Assembly (NCBI GenBank): GCA_000969725.1
Contig: JXSR01S063724.1
DNA: 20,302 nt
Source: Ophiothrix spiculata
Lineage: Eukaryota; Echinodermata; Ophiuroidea; Amphilepidida; Ophiotrichidae
Direction: 5' to 3' (one strand)
Below, in pieces: positions 15,601 through 20,302 of this stretch. Under the pieces are notes generated by a model. That model worked only from the letters and a program-made list of their open reading frames with translations, had not been told where the DNA came from and searched no databases. How positions within the stretch are numbered: position 1 is the first letter of the stretch; each line of letters opens with the position of its first letter. Both the position numbers and the translations under genes were made by a program.

Positions 15601-18174
15601 ACAATTAATTTTCTTGCTAAGAATCAAACACACTGCATCAAAGATTCTCTTTTGAGAATATATGTTCAGGCCATTAAAAAAGGCAGCAAAGCTTAAAGAT
15701 TCTTGCTGATTTCCTAGACTATAAATAATAAAGAGATCTCATTAAACAGAATTGTTAGACTTTAAAGTAGATTTTTTGCAAACTTTCCCAAATTGTGCAC
15801 AAATCAAGCCCAAGAAAATATAGATTATATTTCTATGATATTTGCAAGGTATATGCCTTTCAGTTAACTTAGGGCGTGTTCATAGTGCGGTCATTAACCC
15901 GGGACCCTAGTCTATCCAGATTTGACCCGGGATGTGGGTTGATAAATTTTGCATTCACACTGCCCACCCAGAAAATTGATCCGCATAGCTATTGAGTCAG
16001 GTATGGCTTGTTTATTTGTCCAATGCAAAGCTTTGACCTTAGCTATATGGAGTGAAAAAGAGGTGGAATAACTTTCGAATTTTGAACGGGTATACTAAGT
16101 TAGAATTGCTTAAACTTCAGTTTTCATATTAAAGAGTTATTTATTGTAGATCTAGTCTCAGATTGATCGAAAATAAGAGAAAAGTATGCAACAAAATGAT
16201 GATTAGAACGCATAATTTAGGCTTTGATTAGCTTACATATCTTGAGTTTTACATTACCGAACAACATTTGAAGAGTATCAGACGAAGCCTTACTGTATTA
16301 TGAGAAAAAATTCTTGTGTAAGTAAACTTGAATATTGTTTTAGAAAGATGCGACAACCTGTAGTTTGATTGTAGGTCGATGTTTCTGTTTTTACTTCCGT
16401 CAGGTCAGAATATTTCGCCATGAAATAATTGTCAAAGCGATAATATGCCGCCGTCATTGGCTTAAATGGATCACGTGTTTTATTCTGTTGTTTGTTGTCG
16501 ATCTATTTTTAGAGCATAATATTAATTATTTTTCGTGAGCTTTTAACTTCAGAAATTGTTTGTTTTCTCAGTAAATGTCCCGGTAAATGTTAGGTAGTAA
16601 ATATAATAACTATATTGAATTCAAACTATTTAAAAGAAGTTGCAAAATCACAGGAAATCTTTATAATTTCTTTTCAATTATGCTTGTCTACTTCCGGTAA
16701 TGCGGGTCGATACGTGCATTTCTGTTCACACTGCGATCAACCCGGGTCCGACCTGGGTTGAATGCGGATTAAAACCATCACTTCACCAGGTTCCAAAAAA
16801 TCAATCCAGATTTATTTTTTTTAGGTTATTTTCTGTTCACACTTGATTATCAACCCGGGTCCGACCTGGATTGGACCCGGGATCCAGGAGAAATAGGCTC
16901 ACTGTGAACACTGTCTTAGACATTTACACACATCGCCATTTATTATTATTTCCACAAACTTAATGGCATGTAAAAAGTTCCTTTTTGATATCAAACTGAC
17001 ACAATCAAGATGTTACAAAGGTCATAACTTCACTTATCTTTGTCCAAAAGACATGAATGTCCAACCCCCACCCAAAAAAAGAGCTTATTTTGTTCCCTTT
17101 AAAGCAATTTTTTTTTTGGAAAAAAAAATTAAACTTTCATGGATCTGCCTACCTAATTAAAGACAGATCCTTGGATGGATCTCTACACATTAGGCCATTG
17201 TGTTAAACTCAAGTGGAATTTCTGAAAAAATGATTCGGTTGGTTGGAAAATAATTTTTTTAAAAAGCACCTAAATTATGAAATTCGGGTGCAATTTCCTC
17301 AAAAAACACCCAATCTGAGCAAAATTGGGTCCTTTCCCCGACCTTTTTTTTTTAAATTTTTAAATAGGGTCGGTCGCTTAGGGCAACACAACAATTTTTT
17401 TTGGCCTTATAGATATAGAGGGGATACCAGACCCTGCGCCACTTTGATTTCATCATGGGGATCAAATTCGGGGGTATTCGGGTTTCTGCCAGTGATAAGC
17501 AAATATTGAAAACATGCGCACACTCTGCCTGCAGTTTAGTGTATCATTTGCGTGATATGTCTATAATACATGCAATCAAAATTTCTGTGCCCACTCTTAA
17601 TTTTGTCAGGCCGAGTGAACCCGAATACTCCCAATCATAATGGCTGACAACGTCATTACACGTCGGGTCGGTATATCTGCCCAACAAGTAAAAACGCAGT
17701 ATGTGCATTGCAGATACATTACAAGTTACTTCCTTTTCCCTTGGAGAAATCCTGCCCAAATGAGCAGACAATCAATTCTCTTCCATAACGAAAGGCAGTA
17801 TCTACTATATCAAACATGTGTACATACAACATTTTAGCATGGGAGTGGATTGAAATGAAATTGTATGTTAAATAGAAGTATCTGCTATGCTTTATAAATG
17901 CACATACTGCGTTTTTACTTTGTAGGGCACATATGGAGTCTGGTATCTCCCCTCTAAATCTATAGGCTAACACTATGACTCTCACCTTGCACTTGACCAG
18001 CTCGTCGACTCTTGCACTTGGTTGCTGTCCTGATTTGGGTCTGACCATCAAATACAAAGCTTGCACTTCTGGACAGCTTCTAAGGATCTTTTCCACAAGA
18101 ACTTTTCCGATGAATCCTGTAGCGCCAGTGATAAGGATGTTTTTGCCGGCAAAAATTTCAGGGATGGTGGCCAT
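3526..18174 (-). CDS. FAR1: Fatty acyl-CoA reductase (FAR1/FAR2 type), 5' part, seven coding exons
   Basis: The family reduces a long-chain fatty acyl-CoA to a fatty alcohol with two NADPH, supplying ether-lipid and wax synthesis; the vertebrate enzymes are peroxisomal. The spliced frame joins 17986-18174, 14673-14848, 10324-10396, 7456-7562, 6561-6738, 5168-5212 and 3526-3644: 887 bases, 295 residues plus two bases, with all split codons matching across junctions. Visible motifs are TGATGFIG (residues 16-23, nucleotide binding), HTSTAY (150-155) and YTYTK (204-208, the YxxxK catalytic pair). Similarity to vertebrate FAR1 is strong throughout, as I remember the family. Human FAR1 is 515 residues, so the rest of the NAD-binding region, the C-terminal domain and the tail segment should lie left of position 1. 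No further exon was recognised in 1-3525. The FAR1 versus FAR2 assignment is not settled; invertebrates often carry several paralogues. Confidence 0.93.
3648..4189. other. Intron 6 sequence, mostly featureless
   Basis: A block at 3835-3905 resembles 17605-17675 (both contain GAGTGxACCCGAATAC and a CTGACAAxGxCATTACAC stretch), so a degraded dispersed repeat is likely. Nothing else stands out. Confidence 0.45.
4190..4355. repeat. Cluster of GGGGAGC / GCTCTAT inverted motifs
   Basis: GAGCTCTATTGAGCC near 4204 is complementary to GGGAGCTCAATTAATAGAGC near 4244. Similar GCTCC and GATAGAGCCCC words recur to 4353. This is probably a decayed foldback element whose ends are unclear. Confidence 0.4.
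4580..5146. mobile_element. TA-flanked TIR element with CTGTAAAACA ends
   Basis: The left end is CTGTAAAACACTTAAATTTC and the right end TTAACATGTTTTACAG. TA lies on both sides (4578-4579, 5147-5148). TTCGCGAA-type words are abundant near both ends. There is no coding content. The right edge lies 19 bases from exon 6 on the donor side. Confidence 0.75.
5168..5212 (-). CDS. FAR1: FAR coding exon 6, 45-base small exon (residues 242-256)
   Basis: Encodes [15 protein letters not shown], which in FAR1 directly follows the PFPG block and is one of its best-conserved stretches. The acceptor is CTTTTCAG and the donor GTAAG (5163-5167). Both ends are in phase 0, so skipping would remove exactly 15 residues without a frameshift. 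A TA-flanked MITE begins 19 bases after the donor-side exon edge. Confidence 0.95.
5216..5620. other. Intron 5 sequence without recognised features
   Basis: AT-rich; no inverted repeat or coding block was found between exon 6 and the SINE. Confidence 0.5.
5623..5940 (+). mobile_element. tRNA-derived SINE, copy 2 (different family)
   Basis: The tRNA-like head starts GGGAGCGTGGCCGAGCAGTA (leucine-tRNA-like A box), with a B-box GGGTTCGAGCCCC near 5673. The body contains a CTAGGCAAGAAACTTTAT stretch, of the type seen in many marine-animal SINEs, and the element ends in an A-run (5924-5937). The orientation is opposite to the FAR gene. Confidence 0.85.
6023..6365. mobile_element. TIR element with GCGAATGTC repeats
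   Basis: The left end CGTCCAAAGACATTTGCTCG is complementary to GCGAGAGAATGTCTTTGGATG at the right. The subterminal word GCGAATGTC (or its complement) recurs many times, mostly near the ends. The target duplication is unclear. Confidence 0.7.
6376..6553. mobile_element. CTGTAAACGCC MITE, copy 1, abutting exon 5 donor
   Basis: Starts CTGTAAACGCCAATATTTCC and ends ACACTTATACAG, with TA on both sides (6374-6375, 6554-6555). It shares both ends with the element at 10793-10936. The right-hand TA is also bases 6-7 of the exon 5 intron (GTAAG then TA on the minus strand). Confidence 0.8.
6561..6738 (-). CDS. FAR1: FAR coding exon 5 with YxxxK active-site motif (residues 182-241)
   Basis: Encodes [20 protein letters not shown], then [20 protein letters not shown] and [16 protein letters not shown]. 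Tyr204 and Lys208 form the YxxxK catalytic pair, and IVRPSIVGA is a family hallmark. The acceptor is CCTTAG and the donor is GTAAG at 6556-6560. The next two bases, TA, are the target duplication of a MITE, so the insertion touches the splice-site consensus. The exon is 178 bases and ends in phase 0. Confidence 0.97.
6739..7455. other. Intron 4, no defined element
   Basis: Contains a C-run at 7141-7150 and AT-rich unique-looking DNA. I see no terminal inverted repeats or coding block. Confidence 0.5.
7456..7562 (-). CDS. FAR1: FAR coding exon 4 (residues 147-182, split)
   Basis: Encodes [20 protein letters not shown] then [15 protein letters not shown]. It matches FAR1 [20 protein letters not shown] and the following VYPPPVDP almost residue for residue. 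HTSTAY carries the Ser/Thr expected before the catalytic Tyr in this reductase superfamily. The acceptor is CTCTTTTGTAG and the donor GTAAG (7451-7455). The exon is 107 bases and ends with GA of codon 182. Confidence 0.96.
7823..8014. mobile_element. Palindromic MITE with 78-bp arms, TA-flanked
   Basis: The arms 7823-7900 and 7937-8014 are near-perfect inverted copies (for example CATAATGCATCTTGAAAG and its complement), leaving a 36-base loop. The outermost bases read TA-GACGAC and GTTGTC-TA, consistent with a TA target duplication. It belongs to the Tc1/mariner-like style by this signature only. Confidence 0.85.
8386..8496 (+). repeat. Dispersed repeat, copy B (partner at 3408-3518)
   Basis: Same orientation as copy A and roughly 70 percent alike by eye, sharing GGGTTG, ACAAA, the TGCAxTCTG block and ACTGTCCAA. 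The ends are not defined. Confidence 0.55.
8697..9191. mobile_element. Outer TIR element interrupted by a foldback
   Basis: TCATGTGAGTGCAAGAAAG (8697-8715) has its inverted partner CTTTCTTGCACTCACATGA at 9172-9190, and the match continues weakly to GGCTGCC / GGCAGCT. The foldback at 8803-9104 fills most of the interior, suggesting insertion of one element into another, or a multi-layer element. Confidence 0.7.
8803..9104. mobile_element. Foldback element rich in CTCGTTTT words
   Basis: The outer arms GTCAGTGGTTCTTGAAATGG and, inverted, CCGTTTCAAGAACCGCTGAC enclose a further palindrome (about 8834-9051). Its arms read GTAAAGTGAAAGTTCCTCG at left and the complement at right. CTCGTTTT or AAAACGAG recurs more than ten times, so many alternative hairpins are possible. 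Confidence 0.8.
9433..9595. repeat. GAGAATC / GATTCTC repeat block
   Basis: Two related units (about 9437-9493 and 9521-9595) each contain AGAATCTxxTTGGATTCTC, an AAATCT word and GGGGAGAATCT. The words are both direct and inverted. This may be a remnant of a larger element. Confidence 0.5.
9701..10306. mobile_element. hAT-type non-autonomous element with 8-bp target duplication
   Basis: The ends are CAGGGCCGTAC and CTTCGTACGACCCTG (inverted). The 8-bp word ACCCTGGG directly flanks both sides (9693-9700 and 10307-10314), which is the hAT signature. Inside, a second pair of arms (9731-9796 and 10013-10080) carries GATGGACCTCAC and GTGAGGTCCATC twice per arm. It has no transposase. Its right duplication stops nine bases from exon 3. 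Confidence 0.88.
10324..10396 (-). CDS. FAR1: FAR coding exon 3 (residues 122-146)
   Basis: A 73-base exon encoding [25 protein letters not shown], matching the DAVQLNVIATRQLI...MKNLE segment of FAR1. The acceptor is TTCCTTTTCAG and the donor GTATG (10319-10323). The first T completes codon 122 (GA+T, Asp), and the exon ends in phase 0. The target duplication of a hAT element ends nine bases into the downstream intron. Confidence 0.93.
10793..10936. mobile_element. CTGTAAACGCC MITE, copy 2
   Basis: Starts CTGTAAACGCCAATATTTTC and ends CCACTTATACAG, with TA on both sides (10791-10792, 10937-10938). It is the same family and orientation as 6376-6553, but shorter. CGCGGTG and GCGCAAAAAT lie inside. 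Confidence 0.82.
10939..11966. other. Intron 2 stretch, no firm element
   Basis: AT-rich. A weak inverted pair (TTAAAGGAG near 11440 and CCCCTTTAA near 11956) may mark the ends of a decayed element, but the match is short. No coding block was seen. Confidence 0.4.
11969..12790. mobile_element. 822-bp TIR element with GTTCAAAGTCACCC motifs, TA-flanked
   Basis: The ends are CCGTAAACCGGGGTGACTTT and, inverted, AAAGTCACCCCGGTTTACAG, with TA outside (11967-11968, 12791-12792). GTTCAAAGTCACCC or its complement also occurs at about 12152-12186 as a compact hairpin, at 12398, at 12748 and at 12767. No transposase frame is seen; the 76-codon open frame inside resembles nothing I know. Confidence 0.8.
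12793..13760. other. Intron 2 stretch, nothing recognised
   Basis: AT-rich DNA without clear repeats; the short open frames on both strands lack protein-like features. Confidence 0.45.
13766..13907. mobile_element. 142-bp TIR element flanked by CTAAT
   Basis: The ends are CAGAGATGCCAGTCAGT and, inverted, ACTGACATCTCTG. CTAAT lies directly outside both (13761-13765, 13908-13912). TTTCCTGAAA words recur inside. Confidence 0.7.
14035..14469. mobile_element. Foldback built from about 17 GCGCTAGTCCGA units
   Basis: Ten units read forward (GCGCTAGTCCGA and variants, 14045-14312) and seven read inverted (TCGGACTAGCGC, 14321-14454), the switch lying at about 14313-14320. Spacers are variable, often AAAATGAAAA or ATCTGAAA. 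The ends are CGGGG and TCCCG, and CCTTAC is repeated outside (14029-14034, 14470-14475), a likely 6-bp target duplication. It has no coding content. Confidence 0.85.
14497..14612 (-). pseudogene. Decayed tandem copy of FAR exon 2
   Basis: This block aligns with the 3' two thirds of exon 2 (14673-14788). The shared stretches include GAGAATGTCAACATC (GAAAATGTCAACATC here) and TTTGATGAGAAACTAGA, and even the GTAAG donor (14492-14496) is kept. The copy has lost about six bases in the middle and gained about two near the donor, and it carries an in-frame TAG after [11 protein letters not shown], so it cannot code. Flanking intron is duplicated too: GGTTAAGCTTAAA occurs at 14011 and at 14631. The 5' third of the exon is missing or too diverged to see. 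Confidence 0.88.
14673..14848 (-). CDS. FAR1: FAR coding exon 2 (residues 64-122, split)
   Basis: Encodes [19 protein letters not shown] through [16 protein letters not shown], matching the family's LFDRLR...NIIFHCAATVRFNENL block. The acceptor is CATGCAG (upstream of 14848) and the donor is GTAAG at 14668-14672. Length is 176 bases, ending with two bases (GA) of residue 122. A decayed tandem copy of this exon lies just downstream in the intron (14497-14612). Confidence 0.95.
14960..15259. mobile_element. TIR element with CCATCCATTATGAGACGAT ends
   Basis: The left end CCATCCATTATGAGACGATA continues to GATGACAG, and the right end is the exact complement (CTGTCATC to ATGGATGG). The element is about 300 bp with no frame. 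The target duplication is unclear because a partial copy abuts it. Confidence 0.78.
15264..15317. repeat. Inverted partial copy of the preceding element's end
   Basis: It is the near-perfect reverse complement of 15201-15252 (including ATTGTTTTGCCTGTCATC), separated by about ten bases. The pair forms a hairpin with arms of roughly 52 bases. Confidence 0.8.
15325..15555. mobile_element. TTGTTTCAAA-type MITE, copy 2
   Basis: The left end TTTCAAATAAATTTCGGACA and right end TGTCCGAAAATTATTTGAAA are inverted repeats. The interior is the reverse complement of the nested MITE at 2859-3091, with shared GTTTCCAATCAGTA and ACATCGCGC blocks. The peptides of the two copies also look alike, but this follows from the DNA match and does not imply a gene. 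Confidence 0.85.
15557..15868. other. Intron 1 stretch, nothing recognised
   Basis: AT-rich, with no inverted repeat or coding block visible. Confidence 0.45.
15872..16915. mobile_element. Harbinger-like non-autonomous element with TTA duplication
   Basis: The ends are GGGCGTGTTCATAGTG and, inverted, CACTGTGAACACTGTC, with TTA on both sides (15869-15871, 16916-16918). A 3-bp TTA/TAA duplication is typical of PIF/Harbinger. Subterminal repeats of the TGTTCACACT and AACCCGGGTCCGACCTGG kind occur near 16722 and 16834 and near the left end. No transposase frame is present in the 1.04 kb. Confidence 0.65.
16919..17404. other. Intron 1 stretch with A/T runs
   Basis: Poly-A and poly-T tracts and CACCxAAxTxxG-like words occur; no defined element or exon was found. 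Confidence 0.4.
17405..17966. mobile_element. TIR element near exon 1 donor
   Basis: The left end CCTTATAGATATAGAGGGGA continues to TACCAGAC; the right end (17938-17966) is the complement with small changes. A second inverted pair lies inside: AAAACGCAGTATGTGCAT (17690s) and ATGCACATACTGCGTTTT (17898-17915). CGGGGGTATTCGGG and CCCGAATACTCCC form a third. The right edge is 19 bases from exon 1. Confidence 0.7.
17986..18174 (-). CDS. FAR1: FAR first coding exon (residues 1-63)
   Basis: Begins with ATG at 18172-18174, giving [20 protein letters not shown] and continuing to VDELVKCK. It carries the Rossmann-fold GxxGxxG motif (G17, G20, G23). The start fits the family, whose proteins begin about ten residues before the GKN..TGATGF block. 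It ends in phase 0 at AAG followed by a GTGAG donor (17981-17985). The open frame runs on past the donor to 17719, but that extension loses all resemblance to the family and is intron. Confidence 0.96.
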
Positions 18175-18190
18175 GTTTGAAGCAGAATCT
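18175..18190 (-). other. 5' UTR tip and splice acceptor upstream of the FAR start codon
   Basis: On the minus strand a T-rich tract leads to TTATTGCAG (AG at 18189-18190), then 14 bases of leader and the ATG. This is a good 3' splice site, so the start codon probably sits in the second transcribed exon. The upstream non-coding exon and the promoter were not located in 18191-20302. Confidence 0.65.
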
Positions 18191-18750
18191 GCAATAATAA
18201 TATAAATAAAAATAAATTAATAAAGCACTGTTATTGCTTGCTATTTAAGATATTGTTGATAATAAATAATCAGATATTTATGTCCAGGAGGGAGCAGGGA
18301 GATATTCTGCATAGTGAAGTTACCTCCTGCAAGTTTTTTGGAAAATTTTGAAAAATATCAACATTTGGCACTCCCAACAATTTCTCCAATGTGCACCAGA
18401 AACAAGTTATTAGTATTACATCAGATTATCAAGACTTGAACCAACATCGCCTGGAACTGTATAATTACATCGTACCACATTAATGCATTATTCAGCTTTA
18501 ATTTATACCATGTGTATGCCCAATCCAACACAATTTTATCAATTCAAGAGTGGTTAATCTTTTCACCGAAAGCAAACTATTCTTCAGCTGTCAGAGACTG
18601 ATATACCACTCGTGATCAATCTTGTATGTACATGTAGGCCATATGATATAGCCAACAATTAGAGCTCGAAGTCAATCAGCTGATAAACATTTTGTCAATG
18701 TAAAGGTGCTTGACATGTAGCATGACAATGTGATATACGCCCAGGGGGGG
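18191..18750. other. 5' UTR intron or upstream DNA, nothing firm
   Basis: AT-rich, with a TGTACATGTAGGCC word at 18629. No non-coding exon can be identified from sequence alone. Confidence 0.4.
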
Positions 18751-18751
18751 G

Positions 18752-19057
18752 GTCTGTCATCATTGAAAGGGGGGTATCAAGCGTGACCAAGGACTTCCAA
18801 ACAGCACCCTAAACAAGTATTTACATATTATCAAAAATTACACCCTAAGTAAGTATGATTGTTGAAAATTTACTAAAATTTTACTACATTTACTGAAAAT
18901 TTAACTCATCAGTTTCAAAAATATACCCTTTTTGTTGGTTTTTTGATATTTTAGACCCTATTCACGTTACGTACGTAACGTGCCTGGTCTTAAAAAACAC
19001 ACCCTTTTTACGTGAATTCTTGGTCACGCCTGATACCCTCATGTCAATGAAGACAGT
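18752..19057. mobile_element. TIR element with GGGTATCAxGCGTGACCAAG ends
   Basis: Left GGGTATCAAGCGTGACCAAG (18773-18792) pairs with right CTTGGTCACGCCTGATACCC. Looser complementarity extends outward through TCATTGA and GTCTGTC. Inside lies the perfect palindrome CACGTTACGTACGTAACGTG. Confidence 0.7.
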
Positions 19058-19245
19058 ACATGTAGACCTTGACTTTGAAACCAATATTGCACAAGTTTAC
19101 ATTGTGCACACAATACACACCTCCAACTTACAATGGATGAAATTAAAGGTCATTGTCTGATAAAGGGCCTACAAATATTGTTCCTACTACTACATGTAGT
19201 ACTAGATGTTTACCAATCACTGTTCACATAAGTACTGGTGATATT

Positions 19246-19504
19246 TGAGGACCCTACTAGAACCAGAAGGGGGTTAGGTCACATTGAGTACAAACTGAAA
19301 AAATGGCACAAACATCATATCATTTGTGTCGTCTTGAATGGTATTGCTGTATCTCGCAGTACTGACTCTTACGCATGCTCTGATCATCAAATTACTACAA
19401 AACTTGCACAGAATGTACTAAATGAGAATTCTGTAGCAGGAAATTGACACTACTCAATTTTCAAGATTTTGTGACTTAACCCCCTTTTAGTTTTAGGGTC
19501 CTCA
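19246..19504. mobile_element. TIR element with TGAGGACCCTA ends
   Basis: TGAGGACCCTACTAGAACCA continues to GAAGGGGGTTAGGTCAC; the right end is the near complement GTGACTTAACCCCCTTTTAG to TAGGGTCCTCA. It is about 259 bp. The 69-codon open frame inside is incidental. Confidence 0.75.
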
Positions 19505-19672
19505 TTTTCGCTCAATATAATATAACAAATATGACTAATTCCACCGCACTAAATTTTCACACAATAGCCATGTATAATTTTAGCTAGATGGAAACATGCA
19601 TTTCATCAGCCTGTGGTCATTTTTCCTGCATGAAATTTGCTCATAAATATTTTGCAAGTTTCATATACAGAC

Positions 19673-19991
19673 TAGGCCTGGGACTTTCCAACTATTTTTC
19701 GGTCGGGTACCCAGGTACCCGACCGTATTTATAATGAGCATTTACAATGTTAAAACGGGAAGTTTGACGGGTCTACTACGATAATACAATGTCTGAATTA
19801 CACGAAAAAGTTGGATTTTTTGCCGATTGTGGTTGTGATTTATCATGTTTACTTCGATCAGTTGATGATTTTATCATAAAGTTTTGAACACACTTTTTTT
19901 TTTGTTCAAAATTCTATGATTTTATGTCCAGTTCGGGTCATCGGTCGGCAGATTTTGTACCCGGGTAAGCTCATGACCAGTCCCAGGCCTA
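19673..19991. mobile_element. hAT-type MITE with 8-bp duplication ATACAGAC
   Basis: The ends are TAGGCCTGGGACT and AGTCCCAGGCCTA, with ATACAGAC directly outside both (19665-19672, 19992-19999). An 8-bp duplication indicates hAT. Near the left end lies a small palindrome, GGTCGGGTACC and GGTACCCGACC. Confidence 0.9.
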
Positions 19992-19999
19992 ATACAGAC

Positions 20000-20302
20000 T
20001 CCAATATTCATTAGGCCTAATATTCATATATCAATATGAATTGGCACTGACAAACTTAAATACGTGCAAAATTGTGTACATACATGTACTATCTTTAGAT
20101 GTCAATACTGTTATGACAGGGCCATGTGGGATTCCAGGTGACTCAAGATATATGACATGATGCGGTGGACTTTGGACCCCATGCCACATGTCAGATAAAG
20201 TTGAAATAGGTGAGGCAATATTACAAGATGTCACTGCACTTTAATTAGAAAAAGTTGTTTCGTTTTGGTTTTAGGGACAAAACAAAATTAGAACAGCGCC
20301 AT
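20000..20302. other. Right-edge DNA, nothing recognised
   Basis: Contains AT-rich words such as TAGGCCTAATATTCAT and no coding block or inverted repeat that closes within the window. Confidence 0.4.

Noticed and set aside
17719..17985. Extension of the exon 1 reading frame past the donor
   Set aside because: Family similarity stops exactly at the GTGAG donor and the next residues of the family are found in exon 2.

Overview
The window is AT-rich metazoan nuclear DNA. It holds the 5' two thirds of one split gene on the minus strand, embedded in introns crowded with short transposon remnants. The gene encodes a fatty acyl-CoA reductase of the FAR1/FAR2 type. Seven coding exons can be placed with GT-AG splice sites and an unbroken reading frame (reading right to left: 17986-18174, 14673-14848, 10324-10396, 7456-7562, 6561-6738, 5168-5212, 3526-3644). 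Together they give 887 coding bases, that is 295 residues plus two bases of the next codon. The NAD(P)-binding GxxGxxG motif and the YxxxK catalytic motif are present. The remaining roughly 220 C-terminal residues expected from the vertebrate proteins are not seen and probably lie beyond the left edge. A splice acceptor 14 bases upstream of the ATG implies a further 5' UTR exon to the right, which I could not place.

The organism is probably a marine invertebrate. The evidence is the large introns, two different tRNA-derived SINEs, many TIR elements with the ends CTGTAAACGCC and CTGTAAAACA, and recurrent ACATGTAGGCC and AGGCCTA words. An echinoderm or related invertebrate deuterostome is my best guess, from general impression of such genomes rather than from any search.

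Layout, left to right. 1-3525 is beyond the last visible exon: a SINE, a short TIR element and a 1.8 kb pogo/Tigger-like element with a MITE nested inside. 3526-7562 holds exons 7 to 4 with a SINE and several MITEs. 7563-10323 (intron 3) holds a TA-flanked palindrome, a doubly nested foldback and a hAT-type element with a perfect 8-bp target duplication. 10397-14672 (intron 2) holds a MITE, an 822-bp element with GTTCAAAGTCACCC motifs, a 142-bp TIR element, and a decayed tandem copy of exon 2 that has itself been split by a foldback made of about 17 GCGCTAGTCCGA units. 14849-17985 (intron 1) holds a TIR element with an inverted partial copy, the second copy of the MITE seen in the Tigger-like element, a Harbinger-like element and a further TIR element. 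18189-20302 is 5' UTR intron or upstream DNA with three more TIR elements, one a hAT with an 8-bp duplication.

Two points stand out. First, exon 2 was tandemly duplicated and one copy is now a pseudoexon. Second, transposon ends lie within about 20 bases of the 5' splice site of exons 1, 3, 5 and 6, and a dispersed repeat ends close to that of exon 7, while the acceptor sides look free of recognisable elements. No autonomous transposase, RNA gene, CRISPR array or second convincing gene is visible.
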